Both the position numbers and the translations under genes were made by a program. Positions 1 to 9,800 of a DNA stretch of 64,000 bases are shown in pieces. The first letter of the stretch is position 1, and the number at the start of each line of letters is the position of its first letter. Under the pieces are notes generated by a model, which saw only the letters and a list, made by a program, of their open reading frames with translations, did no database searches and was not told the origin of the DNA. The stretch comes from Strongylocentrotus purpuratus (lineage: Eukaryota; Echinodermata; Echinoidea; Camarodonta; Strongylocentrotidae). The stretch is from assembly GCF_000002235.5 (NCBI RefSeq), contig NW_022145604.1, positions 7,385,894 to 7,449,893 of the forward strand, read 5' to 3'.

Positions 1-508
1 ACAAAGAACTGAATATACATTTTTCGATGAAAGTATAGCTTTTAATGAAGATATCAATCATAATGCTCACAAAGTAGCCAATAATTAGTACTGTTCACAT
101 AATACTCAAAGTAGCATTGTTTAAAGATTAAAATTATGAGAAAGATCCAAGCACTTAAAAATAAAGTTGAGAAAGTAACTATCTTGAAGCAATGGGATAA
201 GTTGATTTAGCATATAAAAAATTGTGTACACTGTGCTGTGAATCATCATCAAAATCATAATAAATTGACCCAGCCTTGCGGAAGGTCACATGTACTACAC
301 ACAGAAGTGATTTCACATGCGCATGGTATGACGGTTTGGTCCAAACTTTTCAGCTCTTTCTTGTCGTATTTCGAATGTCGGAGGTATTTGAAGAGCCATC
401 TTTTATCAGACAGTCAGAGCACATTATTTCTCCTACGACATCCTTCCAAACTTACAAAAAAGAAATAATATTTCAAACCTATGAACTGTTATATTCACTC
501 TTACCAGT

Positions 509-674
509 GTCCCGTCTTATAAAGGGTTGCGATTGATCCAAATATATCGCAAGTCCTCCGATCAATCGCAAGTTTGCAGTCTCTAATCTCGTATCTACAT
601 ACAGTGTAGTTGGAATTGATATCAATCGATCGCACATAGGTTGCGATCAAAAGCAACTCTTTATCAGACGGGAC
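509..674. mobile_element. small foldback MITE
   Basis: The ends are inverted repeats: GTCCCGTCTTATAAAG at the left, and a right end whose complement reads GTCCCGTCTGATAAAG. Inside, the motif TTGCGAT occurs in both orientations. It has no coding capacity, so it is probably a non-autonomous DNA transposon. Two short foldbacks in DUS3L intron 7 share the TTGCGAT or TTGCAA theme. Confidence 0.6.
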
Positions 675-839
675 CCCGAACTTAACTGTCTCTTTGACAT
701 TTTAAAGATTTTAAACACAGGGCAGTAATTGTGAAACAGCTTTTAATTTAAATGAATCGACACGCACATGCACTTTTGACGACTTGGCCAATTGCATTCG
801 ATCATTCTAAATTCAGATACGGTGGCGCAGCTACGGGGG

Positions 840-863
840 TTATACGAGACTAGAAGCCCCATC
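840..863 (-). CDS. candidate last coding exon of the M6PR-like gene
   Basis: On the minus strand a long pyrimidine tract ends in an AG acceptor, followed by eight codons reading D-G-A-S-S-L-V-stop in phase 0. That is the phase required by the last certain exon (3896-4022). In vertebrate M6PR the tail exon also begins with Asp-Gly. The result would be a very short tail with no acidic-dileucine signal, and the implied intron is about 3 kb. The match is only a few residues and may be chance. Confidence 0.2.
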   Translation of the reverse strand, partial: DGASSLV

Positions 864-1586
864 CTTCGAAAGATTGAAAGATAGTGAAGAAAGGAAAGGG
901 GGCAGGCAACTTTTAAGACGGATGGAACGACCCTCTCCCACACCCTCAGCCACAATCTTTCCACTCGAAGGCATTACTTTCTATTTTTCACCCGTCTACA
1001 GCAAGTTTGGTCCCTCACCCTCCCCCCTTCTATAGTAAAAGTGCTCATTCAGTATAGCTGAACCGTTGTAGCGCCTTTGTTTAAAAAACACAAAATATAC
1101 ATACAAGCAACTATTTCGTCACACTTACACAAAGTCAAGATTATTACTGTAGATGTAGAAAGGAGATAAACACACATACATTGATGATATAAAAACACGT
1201 CCGTATTGTATACATGTAAGTATATAGTTTTCAAATAACAATAGAACGTCAAAGCACATCATTTCGACGTCACAATATACTGTTTGTCAGCTAATTTATG
1301 TTTCATGAACATATTTGGATGACATTATGTCAGATTTTAACGTTAGCAATTAAAAGTTCGGGTTGTTGAAGTAAACAAGTAATACATGCTCGAGAGATAT
1401 AATCTAACTCCGAAAATTATTCTGTCTCCTTTTTTTCAAAAACCAATACGTAAACTCTTCCGGTAATATCCATCGAACAGAAGATAAGATTTGTTTGACA
1501 ATATGATATCTTGTATGATATAACGACAATTAAAAATGTATAACTTATGATATATGAAGCTCAATCTTCATCTTGAAATAATATTT

Positions 1587-1739
1587 TGTATACCTTTCCG
1601 ATTCCCCCCCCCCCCCTCTCTCTCTCTCTCTCTCTTCCTGTCTATCTCTCACGATATATTTATTTATTTATGTATTTAATATCTCTATCTACCTATCTAT
1701 TTATAATATTTATCTATATTTCTATTTCTTTCTGATCAT

Positions 1740-1772
<33 letters not shown>
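1587..1772. repeat. poly-C and CT microsatellites
   Basis: A run of C passes into (CT)n near 1605-1635. A second pure (CT)n tract lies at about 1741-1772, with TATCTATC-type sequence between them. Simple repeats only. Confidence 0.9.
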
Positions 1773-1782
<10 letters not shown>

Positions 1783-1912
1783 ACACATGACATTGTATAT
1801 CAACTTATTTATCTATTTAATAATCTCTCGTTTATCATACGGAGGTCTGCAAATCATTAGTACATGAATTTTATGTTATAAACAGTTTATGATGATTAAA
1901 GAAACATATTAT

Positions 1913-2100
1913 GGAGGTGTCTTGGTCTAGTGGACACGTCATCGGACTGTCAATCACATGGTTCGACTCCAACCGTGGCACTTATGTCCGTTGGCAAGAA
2001 ATTAATCTTCATTTGCCACTCTCGACCCAGGTGAGGTAAATGGGCACCTGGCAAGAATTTACTCCTTGAAATGCTAAAGCGCCATATAAATGGCAGTTTT
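1913..2100 (+). mobile_element. tRNA-derived SINE
   Basis: An A-box-like TGGTCTAGTGG is followed about 40 bp later by a B-box-like GGTTCGACTCC. Then comes the family body (CCGTTGGCAAG, CTCGACCCAGG, GCACCTGGCAAGAATT, GAAATGCTAAAGCGCC). Copies of the same body occur at 11155 and 35806 and, reversed, near 10050 and 16900. It looks like a tRNA but continues into a SINE body, so it is not called a tRNA gene. Confidence 0.75.
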
Positions 2101-3091
2101 GTTAATATCGGGGTAATAGTTGTCAAGCGCCATTAGTGTCAAATCTAACATGAGCGCCATACAATAACCAATTTTATTTTTACTATTATTATTACTGTCT
2201 GTATTATTATCATCATTATTATACAGAATATCTAAAGAATCCTCGCAATCAGGCTCCGATATGCACACCCAATTTGCATGCTCTGAAAAAGAAAAAGAAA
2301 AAGGAACCAATCAACATTTCCATGATCAATCAAAGGAAGAGAGCAATAATTATTATTATGTTTGGTTCAAAGCCGTAGCATACAAATCACATGAAGAGAG
2401 GCATTATATCGAACATCGTTAACAAGATCTTGCCTGCAAGAAATATGGAATTAAAGGGAAAATATTTAGAACCGTACATATGAACAAAATTGGAGTAAAT
2501 TTTCAATTAAGGGGAAAAGAGGCGTGAAACATGTTTTCATGATTGAATGGTTGGTCCTAATTTTTTTTAGCTACTTCTAATATGTAAAGCGCCATTAGTG
2601 TCAAATGTAAAATTAGCTACTTCTCTACTCCTCATATGTCGAATATGAGGACTTTGAAGAGGATACCTCAGGATTGTTTTCTCTTATGGTATTCCAAACC
2701 ATCAAAAGAATAAGAAAGCTCAAAGATTATTTGCCATCCTAACTCAACCTTCTTTTTTTTGAGGACTTACTTTATTCCGCCATTTCAGAATATCCTCCTC
2801 GTCTACACGGTGTTAGCATGAAGAGAAACCCGTCCTGTGTATCAAACAAAACATGAAAGACATAGTAGTACTAAATTCTTCTTTCTAAGCTTTCATAATA
2901 ATTTATGTCTCATTTCAAACAACATCCTCCAACCCTGCAAACAACCGCAGTACACGACCGGGACGACCCGCCTCTAAAACAACAAAAAACGGGAAAAACA
3001 CACAATCACATTTCATATTTTCCCAATAATTATAGTTGGCAACATTGATAATTACCATGAGCAAATGAACCAATGTCTTCATTTCTTTTAG

Positions 3092-3367
3092 GCAGGGGCG
3101 TACGCAGGGGGGGGGGGGTTTGGGGGTTCAAACCCCCCCCCTTTGGTATTTTTATGTATGTAAACCCCCCCTAAAAAAACCTAAAACCCCCCCTTTGTTT
3201 TTTTGTTTTGTTTTTTTTTTTTTTTTTTTTTTTTATTATTTAAAAAAAAAAAAAAAAGTTATACCCACGGCTAACCTAAATAAGGTGACCTTACCCCCCC
3301 CCCCCAACGACAAAAAATGTCAAATTATGAAATTTCGAGGCCAAAAAAAAAAAAATGTGTCCGCTTT

Positions 3368-3404
<37 letters not shown>

Positions 3405-3591
3405 ACTGAGCGACTTTCGGCTGGCTGAGTCGTTGCGATTTTTTTTTACCTCCAAAAAAAAAAAAAAAAAGTGTCCGCTTACCCCCCCCCCCCCCCCACT
3501 GAGCGACTTTTCGGCCGGCGCGATTTTCAAATTTTCGGGAGCAAAATATTTTAAAACCCCCCCCTTGAAAAAATCCTGCGTACGCCCCTGC
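3092..3591. mobile_element. TIR element with long poly-C tracts (family G, copy 1)
   Basis: It is bounded by 17-bp perfect inverted repeats, GCAGGGGCGTACGCAGG and its complement. The interior is made of long C runs, A and T runs and the motifs CTGAGCGACTTT and TGAGTCGTTGCGA. Related copies lie at 59326-59680 and 63666-64000 in the opposite orientation. The long homopolymers are likely to be wrong in length in any assembly. Open frames across it are proline or glycine low complexity. Confidence 0.7.
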
Positions 3592-3895
3592 TTTTAGGGA
3601 ATGGGTAGGTCCTGTCAGGTAAAATTCGATCGCCCCTCCCTCCTTAAAAATAGACGCTATTCGATGCATGTTTCGTGGTTGTGAAACATTTCGCCCCCTC
3701 CTCACCCTACCCCCCCCCCCTCTTCACTCTCGCCGAGGGACGGGGTAGACTGGCGTTTCTTCATGTTGCCCAATACTAACTATCCAGTTTCACTTTCTAC
3801 TTTCCATCGCCTCATAATACCTATTCGCCCATGATCCGCATCTGAAGGGACATATTAAATAGACATGATAATTTCCATCTAAAAATGATTCGTAC

Positions 3896-6800
3896 CTTCA
3901 CAAGACCAGGGAATTCCGACCAAAAGCTGTAATTAGGGAAGACCTCTTTTTTTTTGGCTCCCCTCACAAATACCTGGAACAGAATCCCACCAACAATGTA
4001 CACGGACACAACAACAGTGAATCTAGGGAGAGAAAAAAGTGCATTATGTGAGTAGGATCTTTCTAACGAGGGTTTATTGCAAGGAGGGCCCGTTTCATTT
4101 AAGACATGTATGCAGTAAGACGTTACGATAATTGATAGGCCTTTAAATTATTATTATTTTTTAAAAATTATCTTAAAGTTATTCAAATGTATTTGAACAG
4201 GTTGGATGATAGTGATGATGATGATGATTATTATCGTCATCAGAATCAGAATCTTCGACGTAATCATCAACGCCATCATCAAGAACATCATCCTCAGCAT
4301 ATCTTTATCGTCACCAGCATCATCGCAAACATTATTGCTATCATCGTCATCATCAGCATCACCACCGTAATCATCAAGATCATAATCACCACCATCAAAA
4401 TCATCATTATCACAATCAGTATCACCATCATCTTCGTCATCGTCATCGTAATCCTCCTCCTCCTGATCTTTAGGGACTTCCCTTGTCTTCACTTACATAA
4501 TACACACGATACCTCCTCCTGTGAGCCCGCCTGAAGATGAAGAGCATCCTGAAACAGCTGGGCTACAAGCAGCGCATGTTTTTACTTCCATGTTCTATGG
4601 AGAGATGAGCAATAAAGGAGAAAGAAACCTATCACTGTTTCTAGATCTCTAAGGTGCACCGTACATAGCCTCTTGTCGATGGCCCTCGCGTTGTTGGAGT
4701 CCGTAAATTCTGGCGAGCGAAGCGCTCGGTTTCGGACTCCAACAACGCGAGTGCCATCGACAAGAGGCTACACCGTACCCGGACCCAGGCGGACAAATAG
4801 CATCTGAACAATTACTAACATACCGTTCGGACAACGAACGCCCACAATCTGCAGAAAAATAACTTTTGAGTGAAATCATTTTGAAACTAACTATTTGTTC
4901 ATTTGTTTATTTATGTATCTATTTAGTGCTTTATTCATTTATTCATCGACTTATTTATACATGATATTTATTTGTGTATCTTTTTATTTCCTGATACAGA
5001 AACAGCATCGAATAATAATACAAATCAGCTGAGCCATTACAGCACAGCTGACTTATTGAGAAGTTAAACAAATTCAAACAAGGAAGGGTGAAATTACATC
5101 ATATTATCAACTAAATCGTTAAGTTATTATTAAAACACATCAAACATACCCCAGTTTACCCCAGTTACGTGCCCCGCATGCCCTACATACAAAGATAACA
5201 CGATGTTGCAATTTTAAGTGTTATCACCCTAAACACATGCTGTAATAGGAAAATATATTTGTGTTAATGAGCCTCGAAGAATATTGATCATTAGGCCAAA
5301 CAAACTTACATAGGTCCTCGTTGGGGCTTCTGATTGTATTACAAGTGTTGGTTCTTTCAGAGCAGTTGGATCACATGTATAACTAACCGCAGTTGTTCTT
5401 CAAGAAAACAAACAAGTAGAGAGTCTTTTAGAATCAAACATTATCATGAATACAGGATAAATGGAGTTTTTGAGTAGATAATTTATCTTCTTAAAACAAT
5501 AAAATGATAAAAATTAAATGGGCTTCTGACTGGACTTCAGGTATTGGTTATTAAAAGCCACACTGCACTACTTGTAGCTACTTGCGCCCTCTATAAAGCC
5601 AACAATGCCTAAGCGGTACCCGTTGTTCCCCCATTGTACCCTTTTTCTTATGTTAACTGAGAACTGATGTAATGAGAAAACAACCTGCCAGTGAACACGT
5701 ACTGAGGTCTAATCCGTCCTGGCCAAACAATTGCTAATATGCTTTAAAAGCAAAAAACATATATTATGAATAATGAAAGCTTGATAAGCAGATAATGGTA
5801 AACAATATGCCATAAGATGACAAAAATGCAATGTACATGTATGCAAAAAATATTAGAAACTGATTCGAAACATTTTAGATTTGAATCCTTAGTATATATT
5901 CTTTTAATTATAGAGATGTGAAGACGTTAACATTACAATGTAGGCCTATAGTAAAACATAGACGTTAAAATTGATTCTTAAAATATATGAGAATGATATT
6001 GAGAAAGATAAAATATTGAGAATGATGTTGATGATGATGGTCGTGAGGATACTGATTGTAGTTATCATGATGATGATGATAATTATGTTTATGATGATGC
6101 ATTTAAGGGAAGTGACATAAGTAAAATTTAAAGGATATGAAACTGGAATTGTTCCTCCGGATACTGTCATCCAGGATACTGGTTCGGGGTTACCGGTGTC
6201 AAAAAGATGGGAGTGGAGATGATGATGGTGATGGTGAGGATGTCTATCATGATAATGATGTTTGCTTGAAATAATATGAATGATGACGATGATGGTGATG
6301 ATGATAATGGTGATGACGATGATGATGATGATGGTGATGATGAGGATGGTGATGACGATGATGATGATGATGATGTCGATGATCAAAGGTTGGCAATGAT
6401 GATGATCAAAGATTGGCGACGATGATGAAGATGATACAGATGATGACAATGATGATAACGTTGATAAGAGTCAGACAAATAAACTTTAATACCTCACTTC
6501 GCTTCCTTGCGTAGCCCTGTATGAAACTAAAATCGTTTCATCGCTAGTTGTCCAGGATACTGGTTCGGGGTTACCAATGTCAAAATATGAAGCCTCTGCA
6601 TTCGTATCTTTTTGACAACCCTATAAAGAAACATACGGTGACATTAAATAGTCTACATAATACACTTTCCGACCTGTCCGACCTGCTGCATGAGAGCAAG
6701 ATTAGTAGCTAAGCTCGTATCAACCACTCAAGGAATCGCTCAAATGAGCGATTCCTTGAGTGGTTGATACGAGCACAATCAAAAATATAAATAAGTATTC

Positions 6801-9800
6801 TCCTTGATATTGTTCTTTTTATCAGTACAATTATTATCATAATTATCAGTATTATTGTTGTTTTCATTATTATAATTATTATCATCAATATTATTGTAGT
6901 TATTTTTTAATATTATCATTATCATTAGTGTTTTTTTCTTCTCAATACTATTATCATCATTATTATCATGAATTACGCTCTTTTTGGAAAGCATAAAGTG
7001 TACCAGCCTCGCTCATGCCCTTTTGCCGGAAGGGTTAGGGGTGGACTCTTGCCCTTCATGTATGCCCCCCTCCCCCCTCCCCCCTCCCCCTCAAACCACC
7101 CCATCGGATGCGCCGGTATGATAATTTATCTCGTCATCATGTCAATGAGTAACATGACTTTGTCAATATTATATATCATAAAATAACATACTTTCAACTG
7201 CGTTCATGTTCCTGTTAATATCTTTTGATGAGTAGAGGGCAATGACTTACGACTACATCTTTGCAGCTTCCAGCGGAGAAGGCGAAGCAAGGATTAAACG
7301 CGTAGGTGAACGTTCCTTCTAGTCCATAGTTGCCAAAGTCAAACCTGGAACAAACATAATCAAGTAGGTTTTGAATTAAAAAGGGCGATATCACATAATT
7401 AACACGGATACACAGGACTTATGAATAATAGAAAAGATGAAATAAACATAATGAAGCATGTTCTGAACTAAAAAGGGCGATATGAACACGGATACAGAGG
7501 ACTTATGAATAATAGAAAAGATGACCCCCCTCTCTTAAAGCGCTCATGAACTGATGAACTTCTGCACAGCGTCATTATCATGGTCAACTTGCCATCGGTG
7601 GGTAACCCAGTACTTAAAGACCGTCAATACTACAGGGCCAAAAGGGATTATACCACACAATGAGGTCACTGACAGGTGGCTATCTCATTAATTCAGCTCT
7701 CATCTAACCTAAGAAAAAGAGGATCATGGGGGACCAACAGGCACCGATTGGGGAAGTTTTCTATATAGAGGGAGCAAGTAGCTACAAGACAGTAGGACAG
7801 TGGGGCTTTAATTCCCACTTCGCAGACGGATAGGGGACTCGATGTCAGAACCTACAGCGCAGCTGTTGCAGCAGCGAGTTACGGGACCGTACTGGTACAG
7901 CTAACCTTAGATGGTACTATATAGAGGGGATTTTGCGCTAGTGCTTTCTATGGCTTTAATGCAAATGGAATCCATATTCTTTATTATATAATCTTTAATT
8001 CTTTTGGAGTTGAATCCATTCAAAAGTATAGTGTAATCCAGCTAGTTCAAAGGGGTAGTTGAGTAACTCTTCGGAGAATGGAATCGACGAATGTGAGCGT
8101 GGATTCAACTCAAAATGTGTATAATGCTTTTCTAAAAGTGGAATTTCGACTACTCCACATTCAGAAGGGTTTTCTAACTACATGAAGGCCTATAGACTTG
8201 TAATATAGCGAACTATGCATTTTTAGGAGAAACACTTTAGGTAGACTGTTTATGGTGATAATTTGTTAAATCTCTCGCAGGAGTCATCATAAATTCTCGA
8301 AGATCACTCTTAAACTTATCATATTGACGCGATGCAAAACTCGAGGGCTCCACTGTAACTCGGTAAAGCCGTTCTCTGCACCCTTTCAAACACCTTTGCA
8401 CACTGTTGCATATTGCCCCTCCACACGTCAGAAGGTTGGTCTTGTCCCAGAAAGAAAAGGACAAAAAAGAAAACAATCCACTCCACCCACTCTTCGAACA
8501 ACAGCCAGTGGGCAAGCGGCTCAAATCCAGACACAGCTTTCTGCACTCTGTAGAGCCTCTTAATACTAGCCCTCACAACCAAAGGATGACTTTGTGGTCT
8601 AACCACCTTCAGACCACTCCACATAAACTCTCCCTCAGCCCGAAGGAATCCCTCGCAACCGGCTCCAGTGAGACTTGGCCTACCTGGCTTAGCCTCAACC
8701 GCCTAAGAACTGGCTACGGTCGATGCAGAGTCCTAATGCAGAGGTGGGGTCTAGGAGACGAACAAACGGCATGTGAATGCGGCCAGGAACAGACAATGGA
8801 ACACCTGCTAGTCTGCCCACTCCTGCCAGAGCCATGCACCCAAGATGACCTGGAAGCCGTGAATTGCCGTGCCAAAGCCTGTGTGGACCACTGGACGGGA
8901 CTTGTGTAGTGACTCGATAAGAAGAAGACTGTTGCATATGCAGAAAATATTCCTAGATATGGTTTGAATACACATGCCCTGGGCCCCGTTGCATAAAACC
9001 TCCCATTGGTGATAACTTTACCATCAATGGTAACTCCCATGGAAACTTTGATTTTGATTGGCTGTTGAGCCCTGTTACTATAGTAGTTGCCATTGGTGGC
9101 AAAGTTACCATCAATAGGGACTTTTAGATTTGCACAACGACAACGTGGATTGCTACGATCGACGTCCCTTTAATGCACTGTTTTGAATGGACGTCACACG
9201 TATCAGTTAATAGGGACTTTTAGATTTGCACGTCAACAGCTTTGACTGCATCGTGTGACGTCATTTTAAGGCACTGCGCATGCGTTACGTCGTCTCAGTC
9301 GGCGATCGAGAATGCGTCAACCTTGATTTTCCTAAATCTAGTATTTATATAGCGCCTTTACATGCTCAAGGTACTAGTATGCCGCGTGCGCAAAAAATAT
9401 ACAGTTCCTCGGGTAGACAAAGGAACATCCTTTCCCTGTTATTATGTACAAATGTGTATTCACCTGTTCTACACATTTTTACATAATAGCAGTGAAGGAA
9501 TATTCCTTTGTTGAGGGTAGAATGAGGAACTGTATATTTTGTCCTCTTTCTTTGTCCGTGATGTTCATAGTGTTACTTCCTGCATGCATGTATATCGTCG
9601 AGTGCAATCTAAAAGATTTTTAATTGTAGTCAACATGGGCAGTTAAGTACGTTGACACGCATGATCAGTCGGCGTTCGTCGTGTTCTCGTCCACTCAATC
9701 TAAAAGTCCCTAATGGTAAGTTGTATGCAACGGGGCACTGGTTTCAAATGCTCTGTAGTCACGGATAAATACACCCTGACTACAATAATTATTATTATCT

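Larger units (their letters stand above)
1..3090. other. gene-poor repeat-rich flank
   Basis: I see no convincing gene here. The stretch holds a foldback MITE, CT-rich microsatellites, a tRNA-derived SINE and AT-rich unique sequence. It lies on the 3' side of the minus-strand M6PR-like gene, so its missing last exon and 3' UTR may be here. The short open frames present have no recognisable domain. Confidence 0.5.

Noticed and set aside
2255-2310. Minus-strand stretch after TTTTTCTTTTTCAG as an M6PR tail exon
   Set aside because: The acceptor is good, but the required phase gives SMQIGCAYRSLIARIL-stop, with no Asp-Gly start and no family resemblance.
2700-2732. Alternative M6PR tail exon reading D-G-K-stop after an AG
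   Set aside because: No pyrimidine tract precedes the AG and the tail would be only three residues.
3120-3705. Proline- and glycine-rich short open frames
   Set aside because: Generated by poly-C/poly-G tracts in a TIR element.
4154-4534. Acidic Asp-rich protein on the minus strand and Ile/His frame on the plus strand
   Set aside because: Simple CAT/GAT repeat inside an M6PR intron.
8714-9040. Minus-strand frame over the LINE fragment
   Set aside because: Antisense to the recognisable reverse-transcriptase C-terminus on the plus strand.
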